NCBI RefSeq assembly: GCF_033115175.1
Contig: NC_084827.1
Coordinates: 61,751,201-61,815,200 of the forward strand
Origin: Lepus europaeus
Taxonomy: Eukaryota; Chordata; Mammalia; Lagomorpha; Leporidae
DNA: 64,000 nucleotides
Direction: 5' to 3'
Below are positions 21,477-33,178 of this stretch, piece by piece; position 1 is the first letter of the stretch, and every line of letters starts with the position of its first letter. Both the position numbers and the translations under genes were made by a program. The notes under the pieces were generated by a model. It had not been told where the DNA came from, did no database searches, and was given only the letters and a program-made list of their open reading frames with translations.

Positions 21477-24400
21477 ATGGCAGGGCAAAGTTACTCCTTC
21501 TCAATAGCCACATTGAATGTTAATGGCTTGAACTGTCCAGTTAAAAGACACCGATTGGCTGATTGGGTTAAGGAACAAAACCCATCCTTTTGCTGCTTAC
21601 AAGAAACCCATCTATCCAAAATGATCCATACAAGCTGAGAGTGAAAGGCTGGAAAAAGATATACCACGCCAACAGAAATGAAAAGAGAGCGGGCGTAGCC
21701 ATCTTAATATCGGACAACATAAACTTTACCACAAAAACTGTTAGGAGAGACAAAGAGGGGCACTATATAATGATTAAGGGATCCATTCAACAGGAAGATA
21801 TAACGATTATCAACGTATATGCACCTAATTACAGGGCACCAGCTTATTTAAAAGACTTGTTAAGGGACTTAAAGGGAGACTTAGACCCCAATACAATAGT
21901 ACTGGGGGACTTCAATACTCCACTCTCAGAGATAGACAGATCAACAGGACAGAAGATCAACAAGGAGACAGTAGATTTAAATGACACTATAGCCCAAATG
22001 GATCTAACAGATATCTACAGAACATTTCATCCTACATCTAAGGACTTTACATTCTTCTCAGCAGTACATGGAACCCTCTCTAGGATTGACCACATACTAG
22101 GCCATAAAGCAAGTCTCAGCAAATTCAAAATAATTAGAATCATACCATGCAGCTTCTCAGACCACAAAGGAATGAAATTGGAAATTGGCAACTCAGGAAT
22201 CCCTAGAGCACGTGCAAACACATGGAGATTGAACAACATGCTCCTGAATGAACAATGGGTCATAGAAGAAATTAAAAGAGAAATCAAAAATTTTCTGGAA
22301 GTAAATGAGGATAACAGCACAACATACCAAAACCTATGGGATACAACAAAAGCAGTGTTAAGAGGAAAGTTTATATCAATAGGTGCCTACATCAAGAAAT
22401 TGGAAAGGCACCAAATAGATGAGCTTTCAAGTCATCTCAAGGATCTAGAAAATCTGCAGCAAACCAAACCCAAACCCAGTAGGAGAAGAGAAATAATTAA
22501 AATCAAAGAAGAAATCAAGAGGATTGAATCCAAAAAAACATTACAAAAAATCAGCCAAACGAGGAGCTGGTTTTTTGAAAAAATAAACAAAATTGACACC
22601 CCATTGGCCCAACTAACTAAAAAAAGAAGAGAAAAGACCCAAATCAATAGGATCAGAGATGAAATGGGAAACATAACAACAGACGCCACAGAAATAAAAA
22701 GAATCATCAGAAATTACTACAAGGACTTGTATGCCAGCAAACAGGGAAATCTATCAGAAATGGACAGATTCTTGGACACATACAACCTCCCTAAATTGAG
22801 CCAGGAAGACATAGAAAACCTAAACAGACCATAACTGACACAGAAATTGAAACAGTAATAAAGGCCCTCCCAACAAAGAAAAGCCCAGGACCAGATGGAT
22901 TCACTGCTGAGTTCTACCAGATATTTAGAGAAGAACTAACTCCAATTCTTCTCAAACTATTCAGAGCAATCGAAAAAGAGGGAATCCTCCCAAATTATTT
23001 CTATGAAGCCACCATCACCTTAATTCCTAAGCCAGAAAGAGACGCAACATTGAAAGAGAATTACAGACCAATATCCCTGATGAACATAGATGCAAAAATC
23101 CTCAATAAAATTCTGGCCAATAGAATGCAACAACACATCAGAAAGATCATCCACCCAGACCAAGTGGGATTCATCCCCGGTATGCAGGGATGGTTCAACA
23201 TTCGCAAAACAATCAACGTAATACACTACATTAACAGACTGCAGAAGAAAAACCATATGATTCTCTCAATAGACGCAGAGAAAGCATTTGATAAAATACA
23301 ACACCCTTTCATGATGAAAACTCTAAGCAAACTGGGTATGGAAGGAACATTCCTTAATACAATCAAAGCAATATATGAAAAACCCACGGCCAACATCCTA
23401 TTGAATGGGGAAAAGTTGGAAGCATTTCCACTGAAATCTGGTACCAGACAGGGATGCCCTCTCTCACCACTGCTATTCAATATAGTTCTGGAAGTTCTGG
23501 CCAGAGCTATTAGGCAAGAAAAAGAAATTAAAGGGATACAAATCGGGAAGGACGAACTCAAACTATCCCTCTTTGCAGATGATATGATTCTTTATTTAGG
23601 GGACCCAAAGAACTCTACTAAGAGACTGCTGGAACTCATCAAAGAGTTTGGCAAAGTAGCAGGATATAAAATCAATGCACAAAAATCAACAGCCTTTGTA
23701 TACACAGGCAATGCCACGGCTGAGGAAGAACTTCTAAAATCAATCCCATTCACAATAGCTACAAAAACAATCAAATACCTTGGAATAAACTTAACCAAAG
23801 ACGTTAAAGATCTCTACGATGAAAACTACAAAACATTACAGAAAGAAATAGAAGAGGATACCAAAAAATGGAGAAATCTTCCATGCTCATGGATTGGAAG
23901 AATCAATATCATCAAAATGTCTATTCTCCCAAAAGCAATTTATACATTCAATGCAATACCAATCTAGATACCGAAGACCTTCTTCTCAGATCTGGAAAAA
24001 ATTTTGCTGAAATTCATATGGAGACACAGAAGACCTCGAATAGCCAAAGCAATCCTGTACAACAAAAACAAAGCCAGAGGCATCACAATACCTGATTTTA
24101 GGACATACTACAGGGCAGTTGTAATCAAAACAGCATGGTACTGGTACAGAAACAGATGGATAGACCAATGGAACAGAATAGAAACACCAGAAATCAATCC
24201 AAACATCGACAGCCAACTTATATTTGACCAAAGATCCAAATCTAACCCCTGGAATAAGGACAGTCTATTCAATAAATGGTGATGGGAAAATTGGATTTCC
24301 ACGTGCAGAAGCTTGAAGCAAGACCCATACCTATCACCTTACACAAAAATTCACTCAACATGGATTAAAGACTTAAATCTACGACCCGAAACCATCAAAT

Positions 24401-25298
24401 TATTAGAGAGCATTGGAGAAACCCTGCAAGATATAGGCACAGGCAAAGACTTCCTGGAAAATACTCCACAGCACAGGCAGTCAAAACCAAAATTAACATT
24501 TGGGATTGCATCAAATTGAGAAGTTTCTGTACTTCAAAAGAAACAGTCAGGAAAGTGAAGAGGCAACCAACAGAATGGGAAAAAATATTCGCAAACTATA
24601 CTACAGATAAAGGGTTGATAACCAGAATCTACAAAGAAATCAAGAAAATCCACAACAACAGAACAAACAACCCACTTAAGAGATGGGCCAAGGACCTCAA
24701 TAGACATTTTTCGAAAGAGGAAATCCAAATGGCCAACACACACATGAAAAAATGTTCAAGATCACTAGCAATCAGAGAAATGCAAATCAAAACCACAATG
24801 AGGTTCCATCTCACCCCGGTGAGAATGGCTCACATTCAGAAATCTACCAACAACAGATGCTGGAGAGGATGTGGGGAAAAAGGGACACTAACCCACTGTT
24901 GGTGGGAATGCAAACTGGTTAAGCCACTATGGAAGTCTGTCTGGAGATTCCTCAGAAACCTGAACATAACCCTACCATACAACCCAGCCATCCCACTCCT
25001 TGGAATTTACCCAAAGGAAATTAATTTGGCAAATAAAAAAGCCATCTGCACATTAATGTTTATTGAAGCTCAATTCACAATAGCTAAGACCTGGAACCAA
25101 CCCAAATGCCCATCAACAGTAGACTGGATAAAGAAATTATGGGACATGTACTCCATAGAATACTATACAGCAGTAAGAAACAACGAAACCCAGTCATTTG
25201 CAACAAGATGGAGCAATCTGGAAAACATCATGCTGAGTGAATTAAGCCAGTCCCAAAGAGAAAAATATCATTTGTTTTCCCTGATCGGTGACAACTGA
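21477..25298 (+). pseudogene. L1 ORF2 (endonuclease and reverse transcriptase), inactivated
   Basis: ATG at 21477 opens MAGQSYSFSIATLNVNGLN, the start of the APE-type endonuclease, with QETH and later LGDFNT and SDH motifs. The reverse transcriptase core has the FADD motif at 23572-23583, and the C-terminal region ends LIGDN at 25298. Frame is lost by a short deletion near 21610-21625, a 1-base deletion near 22831, TAG at 23965-23967, a 1-base insertion near 24000, TGA at 24280-24282, and a shift near 24480. Full-length ORF2 in mammals is about 1275 codons; this one is complete in extent but cannot be translated through. Confidence 0.93.
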
Positions 25299-26738
25299 GC
25301 GCCAAAGGGGAAACCTGTTAAGTGAAACGGACACTATAAGCAACAATGAACTGATCAGCTCCTGTCCTGACTTTAGATGTACAATGTAATACTTTATCCT
25401 TTTTAGTATTTGTTGTTGTTGTTGTGGTTCTAGTACTATTGGTTGAACTCAGTAATTAACACACAATTATTCTTAGGTGTTTAAATTTTAACTGAAAAGT
25501 GATCCCCGTTAAATCTGAGTGGAAAAAGAGAGGGAGGAGATGAACAATTTGGAACATGCTCAATCGGACTGGCCGCAAATGGTGGAGTTAGAAATGTGCC
25601 AGGGGATTCCAACACAATTCCATCAAGATGGCATGTACCAATGCCATCGCACTAGTCCAAGTGATCAATTTCAGCTCACAATTGATAGCTCTGATAGGTC
25701 TAAGAGTCAAAGAGATCACACAAACAAGACAAGTATCTGCTAATACTAACTGATAGAATCAAAAAGGGAGAGAAAGATCCAACATGGGAAGTGGGATACA
25801 CAGCAGACTCATAGAATGGCAGATGTCCTAAACAACACTCTGGCCTCAGAATCAGCCCTCAAGGCATTCGGATCTGGCGGAAGAGCCCATGAGAGTATAG
25901 CAGGCATGGAAAGCCAAGATATCATGGAAAAAAAAAGACCTAAATGAATGATCTCTGTGAGTGAGATCCCAGTGGAAAGAACGGGGCCATCAAAGAAGGA
26001 GGTACCCTTCTCCGAAGGGAGGAGAGAACCTCCACTTTGACTATGACCCTATCGGAATAAGATCAAAGTCAGCGAACTCTAAAGGCTTCTATAGCCCTGG
26101 CAACTCATGACTAGAGCCTAGGGAGATTACTGACACCATGAACAGGAGTGTCAAATTGTTAAGTCAGCAACAGGAGTCACTGTGTACTTACACCCCATGT
26201 GGGATCTGTCCCTAATGTGTCATCTAAAGCCAAGTGATGCTATGACTGGTACTGAAACAGTATTTTTATACTTTGTGTTTCTGTGTGGGCACAGACTGAT
26301 GAGGTCTTTTCTAATTATATACTGAAGTGATCTTCTGTATATAAAGAGAATTGGAAATGAAAAAAAAAACAACCTGGTGTTAAAATGGAAATGGCATAGA
26401 AAATTAATTAATTTGAAAAAAAAATTATGTAGGATCTCTGTCTTTAATGTGCTGTACATTGCTATTTAATGCTATAATTAGTAATCCAATGGTAGTTTTT
26501 TCACTTGATGTTGCTATATGGGCAAAATGTTGAAATCTTTTCCTAATATATACTAAACTGATCTTCTGTATACAAAGAGAATTGAAAATGAATCTTTACA
26601 TGAATGGAAGGGGAAAGGGAGCGGGAAAGGGGAGGGTTGCGGGTGGGAGGGAAGCTATGGGAGGGGGGAAGCCACTGTAACCCATAAGCTATACTTTGGA
26701 AATTTATATTCATTAAATAAAAGTTTAATAAAAAAAAA
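25299..26738 (+). other. L1 3' UTR of the full-length element
   Basis: Collinear with 2719-4175. It contains a GTT run (about 25409-25425), two A-rich stretches and the terminal G-rich tract. No coding frame. Confidence 0.85.
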
Positions 26739-26753
26739 GAAAATAAAAACTGG
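26739..26753. repeat. TSD of full-length L1, right copy
   Basis: Exact copy of the 15 bases at 19626-19640. Confidence 0.95.
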
Positions 26754-26813
26754 ATCACATCACTCTCAGTAACCTCTGTTCTTTTTAGAGTAAAAGCAAG
26801 ATTTTCATCAGAA

Positions 26814-26844
26814 AAACAACAACAACAACAACAACAACAACAAA
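26814..26844. repeat. (AAC)n microsatellite
   Basis: About ten CAA/AAC triplets just downstream of the L1. Confidence 0.95.
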
Positions 26845-27168
26845 AATAAAACCGAGACACTCCACTCTATGGGCCCTCTAGCTCTCAGGCCTCATCTTTC
26901 ATTGCTCATCTTGCTCAACTCTGTGGCATCATCTTTGCTTTGGCCAAGTCTTAGGCCTGTGACCTCATTTTCCTAGATCTACTTGTGCCTTCTTCTGTCA
27001 ACTCTTTTGTCTCTTTCCTCTTAATGTTACCTATCCAGCTCACCCGATTTAAATTGCAGCTTCCCACTTCCTACTCCTGATTCTCTTTAGATTATTGTAG
27101 TTTTTCCCCCATCCTACTGACCCCTTGTCAACTGTCTCCCATTAACAGGAATTTAGAATTCTGGGGCC

Positions 27169-27481
27169 CACACTGTGGCACAGTGGGTTAAGCTGCCACT
27201 TGCAATGCCTGCATCCCATATCACAGTTAGGTTGGAGTCTTGGGTGTTGGGCTCCTGATCCAGCTCTCTACTGATGCATCCAGGAAAGCAGCAGCAGATG
27301 AGTCAAGTGCTTGGGCCTCTGCACCTATGTGAGAGACATGGATGGAGTTCCTGGCTCCTGGCTTCAGCCTGGCCCAGGCCCTGCCATTGTGGCCATTTCG
27401 GGAGTGAACCATTGGATGGAGGGCCTCTCTCTCTGCCTCTTCTCTCTGTGTAACTCTTTCAAATAAGTTTAAAAAAAAAAG
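27169..27481 (+). mobile_element. Lagomorph C-SINE
   Basis: Head GGGGCCCACACTGTGGCACA, body with GTGCTTGGGCCTCTGCAC, tail TAACTCTTTCAAATAAG plus As. Confidence 0.85.
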
Positions 27482-28394
27482 ATGGAAAGGAGTTATGTGC
27501 TTAGAGTGTTCAGTGATCACAACGTTAGCTACGTGCTGCTTGCTGTTTAGTTCTGGACGTACCTGTCTTCTTAGCCACTGCACCCTCTTGAAAATTAGAA
27601 TTCAGGTTTTAAAATGTTAAGTGCATCAGCGTCATCCTTGTACGGTAGACAACTGAAGAACACCTTCCTCAAAAACAAAGACAATAGCAGTTCCAGTCAG
27701 TTGCCGTAGGCCCTAAAACAAACCAGGGATGCATGATCAAGGCAGAGAGTAAGCGAGCGAGTGAGAGAGCACTATGCTTGGCTCTCCCCAGTCCTGGGAA
27801 GGGGATGTTGGGATTTCCTTAGTAGTTGCACTTCTCCCTGACATCTGAACTTCTCTGTTCAGAGTGCTTGCGGATCATGCACACCATCCACAGTTTACTG
27901 AACTGTCTCGGTAAGGAGAACCACTCACGATTTCTCAGTAAGGTTGGTGGAACCAGACAGACCAATGGGACGATTCTGTGTTCTGGTGTAATTGCCATTT
28001 GTGTCTTACTGTGTAACCTTGGATTTGGATCCATTAGGAGTAGAGTGTATGTCTTGGGTATACGTAAGAACTGTAATAGCAGGGACAGTCAGTTGTAGCA
28101 GCAGAGTTGTCTGGATGTCTGTCTGGATCTTGACAGCCTCATGCCGTGCAATGTGAAGATAATGGACATAGCATAGATTTAAACTAGGAAGCCCACCTGA
28201 CCCGCCACAAGTAAAACTCACTGATTGGTGTGTCACCTCTTTGGGGGTCAGATTCCCAGATCTCTTAGTAGCGGAGGAGGAATTTGGGGGTTAGAATTGC
28301 ATAGAGTCCTTAAATCTTCATATGTGGAGGGAGAAAACAATCAAGTGTTTGGAAATATATACAAAATAAACATTGGGAAAATAAGACTTAAAAC
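27482..28394. other. Unassigned low-repeat sequence
   Basis: Short frames of 60-90 codons exist on both strands (for example 27826-28098) but have no recognisable similarity or splice context. Confidence 0.5.
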
Positions 28395-28704
28395 ATTTTT
28401 TTCGAAAGGTAGCAACAGTTGGAGAGAGAGGGACAGAGAGACAGAGACAGATCTTTCATCCACTGGTTCACTCCCCAGATGCCTGCAACAACCTGGGCTG
28501 GGCCAGACGGAAGCTGGAATCCAGGAACTCCTTCTGGTCTCCCATGTGGGTGGCAGGGACACAAACACTTGAGCCACTATCTGCTGCCTCCCAGGGTGCA
28601 CATTAGCAGGAAGCTGGATCAGAAAAAGAGGCAGGACTCAAACCCAGGCCGTCCAATAGAGGATGAGCATCCTAAGCTGTGGCCTAACCACCATGCCCAG
28701 CCCA
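28395..28704 (-). mobile_element. Lagomorph C-SINE, diverged
   Basis: Reverse orientation: GA-rich tail complement at 28419-28450, SINE head complement CATGCCCAGCCC at 28693-28704. Confidence 0.8.
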
Positions 28705-28854
28705 AACATTAATATCCTAAGGCATTCATTAAATGTAATGAATTAACTTATCATATGTGCACTGACTATGTGTCACCTTTGAGAGAACTGAAAAAGTAGT
28801 CATGGAAATTATTTTCTCTCAGCTTAATGCTTTTTTAATCTTTTATTTATTTTT

Positions 28855-29207
28855 AAAGATTTATTTATTTGAAAGAGTTATAGAGAGGAGGAGGAGGAGG
28901 TGGAGGAGAGAGAAAGAGAGAGAAAGGGAGAGAGAGAGAGAGAGAGCACTTCCATCTACTGGTTCACCCCCCAGATGGCCACAATGACAGGGGCTGGGCC
29001 ATGCTGAAGCCAAGAGCCAGGAACTTCCTCCAGCTCTCTCATGTATGTGCAAGGACCCAAGTACTTGGGCCACCTTTTACTGCTTTCCCAGGCACAGTAG
29101 CTGGAAGCTGGGTGGGAAGTGGAGCAGCCAGGCCTCAAACTGGTGCACATGTCGGGTGCCAATGTTGCAGGCATAGACTTAAGCTGCTGTACCACATGCT
29201 GGCCCCA
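28855..29207 (-). mobile_element. Lagomorph C-SINE
   Basis: Reverse orientation: AAAGATTTATTTATTTGAAAG start with a purine microsatellite (28880-28945), ending ACCACATGCTGGCCCC. Confidence 0.85.
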
Positions 29208-29479
29208 GCAGCTGAATTCTTTCAGCATTAAGTGAAATCTTGGTGGGAAAAGGCTGTATATGTATATGAATATAGTATATGTGCTAGTCATAATGTAAAT
29301 GTATGTATGGTGTATAATTCATATATATTATTTGTATGAATAAGTAATTTATATACACTTGCTAGTGCATACTTAATATAGATTCATAATGTATATGAAG
29401 GGGGTATGTATGCTAAGTTTAAAGTCATTGCTGCTCAAAAATAATATACAAATTTGGGTTCTAATAATTGTATGTGTTT

Positions 29480-29748
29480 AAGGTCAAGCATTTGGTGCAG
29501 CAGCTAGGGCACTGGTTGGCACAGCCATATCCCATATCAGAGTCCCTGGGTTGGAGTCCTGGCTCCACTTCTGATTGCAGCTTCTCACTAATGTACACTA
29601 TTGGAGGTAGCAGGGGATGGCACAAACACTTAAGTCCTAAGTCCCTGTCACCCACATGGGAGACTCCTAGTTTCAGCCTGACCCAGCAATGTCTGTTGTG
29701 GGCATTTGGGGAGTAAGCCAGAAGATGGGGGGTCTCTGTCTCTCTGAT
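29480..29748 (+). mobile_element. C-SINE, tail truncated
   Basis: Head GGTCAAGCATTTGGTGCAGC through CTCTGTCTCTCTGATC; it runs straight into the poly-T start of the next, opposite SINE. Confidence 0.75.
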
Positions 29749-29751
29749 CTT

Positions 29752-29969
29752 TTTTTTTAATTTTTTTTTTGACAGGCAGTGTGGACAGTGAGAGAGAGAC
29801 GGAGAGAAAGTTCTTCCTTTGCCGTTGGTTCACCCTCCAATGGCCGCCGCGGTTGGCACGCTGAGGCCGGCGCACCGCGCTGATCCGATGGCAGGAGCCA
29901 GGTGCTTCTCCTGGTCTCCCGTGGGGTGCAGGGCCCAAGCACTTGGGCCGTCCTCCACTGAACTCCCTG
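29752..29969 (-). mobile_element. C-SINE of the GACAGGCAG-tail type, head missing
   Basis: TTTGACAGGCAGTGTGGACAG through GCACTTGGGCCGTCCTCCACTG. The head half is absent, replaced abruptly by unrelated AT-rich sequence at about 29970. Confidence 0.85.
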
Positions 29970-31784
29970 GCTTGGGGTTTGATTTTTTACTTTGCTTTTA
30001 TGTTTGGAGTGTCATTGTAACTAATGTATTGTAAATGATGGGAAATAATTGCATATATTATTTTGGGTGTGTTATTTGCATCAGTATTTTATCTCTTAAT
30101 GTTTGTGCTCATCACTGTATATAAAATCTTGGATGTATCAGTGTAACTGAATTTTTTATTTTCATACTGGCATTGTAGACACTTGAGAAAGCTGTTATCT
30201 TGCAGGCTTGACTTAACTTTTTTCCTTAAAAATCTGGAATATAATCCTACAACATTTACTGGAATAAATAATACAAAACATTTGAGTGTAAAACTCTCCA
30301 AATATTTTGGATTTATAGCATTTCTCTGATAAATGAATTGCATACTACTAGTACAGCAGTGACAATAAGCTAATAATGGATACACTTTTCTTTACTCCAT
30401 TAACACAAGCAGTGTTTTGTTTAATAATCATCAATGAAATAAATGTGCCTGAAATTGATGATAAAATTTACAGTATTAGGTCATAAAATAAAAACCAGTA
30501 GTACATTTCTAGTCACACTGAAAATGAAGGGCTTAATTTTCCCCACAAGTTTCAGTGTTTTTAGTAATCAATTCTATGCATTTTATATAATATAGAAATA
30601 TATATAATACACATAAAGAAGTAGTCTAAGATTAATTTAAAAGATTATTTACAGACGATAAATTTATGGAGTCACTATTTAAGTAAATTTGCTGCCCTCC
30701 ATAGCCTTCTAATTTTATTTATATGGTCCAGCAGGTTACTGGAATCTGCTCACTCCTTGGAAAAGAATCAGTGTTGGCAATGGATGTTTCAGAAACACCA
30801 AGTACAAAAGAGTGCCTGTATTACAACAGGTACAAAACCCGTGCAGTTCTTTTTGTTCAGGGTCATGTTTATGACCCTAAAATGCCATTTTTTCTGTATT
30901 CAAGTTCTAAGGCTGAGGTTATCTTGTTAAACTGACAGCGAGTCATAAACTTCACCATTTTTATAAAACCATAGTAATGTTTGATAATGGCATATCCCAG
31001 TCAAGTACATTGCTCTTAATTGACTACAATCATGGACTTTATGTGTGTTTAAAATTTTTAAGTTTTAAAAACTTGCTACAAAGTTTAAATTTAGTCTATC
31101 AACAGAAAAATCTGAACTTACTTAAGACCATTTTAGTCAGATTTCTTTGTTTTTAATGCTTTCTTAAAAAACACTGCATGATTTCCAAGTTGCATATTTG
31201 CATACTAGTTTAATTTGCAAATTGTTTGTTATCAAATATCATGATACTTAGTTGTTTTTCTTTTCTTCAGGGTGTTTAATTAAATGTTTTTACTATATTT
31301 GCAAAAGTTTTTCATTTTTAAAATCTCTATTGCTAATTTTAAACTTGGTTTGTGTTAAGTAAAAGTTAAATCATACACTGCAAGGTGTAGGAAGATTTGT
31401 TTTAATGAATCCAACGATATAGATTTGATTACTAAGTTTGAACTGTTAACTGTTGAACAATTTTAGACTTGTGGCTTTCTTTCTTTGGTTTGTTTGTTTT
31501 TGCTTTTACTTCTATGCTACACTAGTTTGCCATGAAGCAATTGCACTGTGCAATATTTCAATAAGGACTGGGAAAATTTTTATTGATGTAATGTCTATTA
31601 CGGTTTGCGATAGTAATAGTTCTCAGTGATTTAAATGTGACCAAGCCTTCTGTACTTTGTCACACAAAGTGGGTTTTCCAGGTGACTGTTTTGGTGAGTG
31701 TCAAAATAAGAATTTATGATGTATTACTGTCAATTCACTTTGAATTAAAAAATATATATATATATTGCAGCAAAAAAAAAAAAA
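29970..31784 (+). other. AT-rich block resembling a retroposed 3' UTR
   Basis: About 1.8 kb free of recognisable repeats, ending AATTAAA (31743-31749), a TA run and 13 As at 31772-31784. Composition resembles a long mRNA 3' UTR. I cannot name the gene, no clear TSD is visible, and it may simply be unique intergenic DNA. Confidence 0.3.
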
Positions 31785-31796
31785 CTGAAAAAAAGT

Positions 31797-31885
31797 GGGG
31801 CATCCAGGTCATGAACCCGTGTCCATATGGAATACCCGCATTCTAGGTGGTGGCTTTACCCTGCTACGTGACAGCAACAGCTCCT
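31797..31885 (-). mobile_element. C-SINE head fragment
   Basis: GAACCCGTGTCCATATGGAATACC ... GGTGGTGGCTTTACCC is the complement of the SINE first 90 bases; the body is missing. Confidence 0.65.
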
Positions 31886-32836
31886 GGTGGTGTGTTTTCT
31901 AAGTGCTTAGGTGCTTGGTGTTTGCGTGTGAGTGACATACAATATTCATATTTACTAGATATGTCCTAGATATATACTAGATAAAAATTTCCCCTCCCAA
32001 CCAGTGTGTGGTCGGGCTTCTGCGGCTTTCATGGATCAGGCTGTGCGGCACTCACTGCTTTAGGATGGAATGCCATCTCTTGATTGTGACTGTGCTCCTT
32101 AGTGAAACATTTGACCCAAGATCCCAGCAATGCTGAATTCTGTGAGTGGGCTTGGCTTTCTTCTCAAAATATGCTTTGAGGGTGTGAGCTCATGGAAGCA
32201 CAGAGATCTTTTGTTTGGGAGGGAATCTCTTCCTCAGAAACAGAAGGCTGTGTGTCCCTTTGCTCTGGCCTTGAACTGTGGAGAAGCCCACAGAAGTGCA
32301 GATCTGTGGAGGCCACTACTCTGGAGGACTTGGGTGACCGCCCCTCTCCCCGTCACCTGGAGGTGGTTTCTGGTTGTGAGTGTGACAGGTGTAGCTGCTG
32401 TGGATGTGACACAGAGCCCTGGGGCTTCCCGAGGGCCAGGCTTTCATTCCTTTGCTGAAATCAGGGTGGATCTCATTGGCTCAGGGTTGGTGATAGCAAT
32501 GTTGAGAGCTGAAAGGCTGATAAATCTTGTACTTTGGTGGGTGACATTGAGAATTGCAGGGTACTTTGTGTCCACATTGGACAGACACTGTCACTTAAGG
32601 GCTGTCACAGTATCAGAAAGATGGGCGACAAGCCACTCAGCCAGAGGTGCTTCACCAGGTATGCACAGCAGAGTTTTCTCTGTAGCTTGTAAAGGAAGAA
32701 AAGAACCCTCCACCCAGTGCACAGAGATTTGGGGGTTGAGTTCTAAACATCTGAATTAAAAAAAATCTATAGGTAATTGTGACATGAATTCCAGATCGAA
32801 TAGGTTATAATACCTCTTAGTAGAAAACTGTTTCTT
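31886..32836. other. Unassigned; longest non-repeat ORF (32130-32759, 209 codons)
   Basis: A plus-strand frame of 209 codons lies here, without recognisable domain, splice signals or codon bias that would set it apart from chance. I do not call it a gene. Confidence 0.4.
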
Positions 32837-33163
32837 TTGGGGCCGGCGCTGTGGTGTAGCAGGTCAGGCTGCCGCCGGCAGTGCCAGCATCCTAAATGGG
32901 TTCCAATTCGAGTCCAAGCTGCTCCACTTCTGATCCAGCTCTCTTCCGTGGCCTGGGAAAGCAGTACAAGATGACTCAAGGACTTGGGCCGCTGCACCCA
33001 CATGGGAGACCTGGAGGAAGCTCCTGGCTCCTGGCTTCTGATCAGCACATCTGGAGAGTGAACTAGTGAATGGAAGATTTCTCTCTCTCTGCCTCCGCCT
33101 CTCTGTAACTCTGCCTTCAAGTAAGTAAATAAATCAATCTTTTTTTTTTTTTTTTTTTTTTTA
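32837..33163 (+). mobile_element. Young C-SINE with 15-bp TSD
   Basis: Head GGGGCCGGCGCTGTGGTGTAG; tail ends in a long T run (33140-33162) after AATCAATC. AGAAAACTGTTTCTT flanks it at 32822-32836 and 33164-33178. Confidence 0.93.
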
Positions 33164-33178
33164 AGAAAACTGTTTCTT

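Larger units (their letters stand above)
19641..26738 (+). mobile_element. Full-length L1 LINE (about 7.1 kb) in THAP5 intron 1, sense orientation
   Basis: The element starts GGGGCGGAGCCAAGATGGCGG and has a 730-bp 5' UTR, an intact ORF1, a roughly 70-bp spacer, an ORF2 with several inactivating changes, and a 1.44-kb 3' UTR with G-rich tract (26607-26668), AATAAA (26716-26721) and poly(A). A perfect 15-bp TSD flanks it. An intact TSD and ORF1 point to fairly recent insertion, but ORF2 lesions make it non-autonomous today. Confidence 0.96.

Noticed and set aside
21590-22834. Separate 414-codon protein
   Set aside because: It is the endonuclease and linker part of L1 ORF2, cut off from its start by a small deletion near 21610-21625.
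23226-23561. 111-codon minus-strand frame, also present at 234-569
   Set aside because: It is the antisense shadow of L1 ORF2 reverse transcriptase and is shared only because both L1 copies are.
32130-32759. 209-codon ORF as a protein-coding gene
   Set aside because: No recognisable motif, splice context or conservation evidence; the length is possible by chance in moderately GC-rich DNA.
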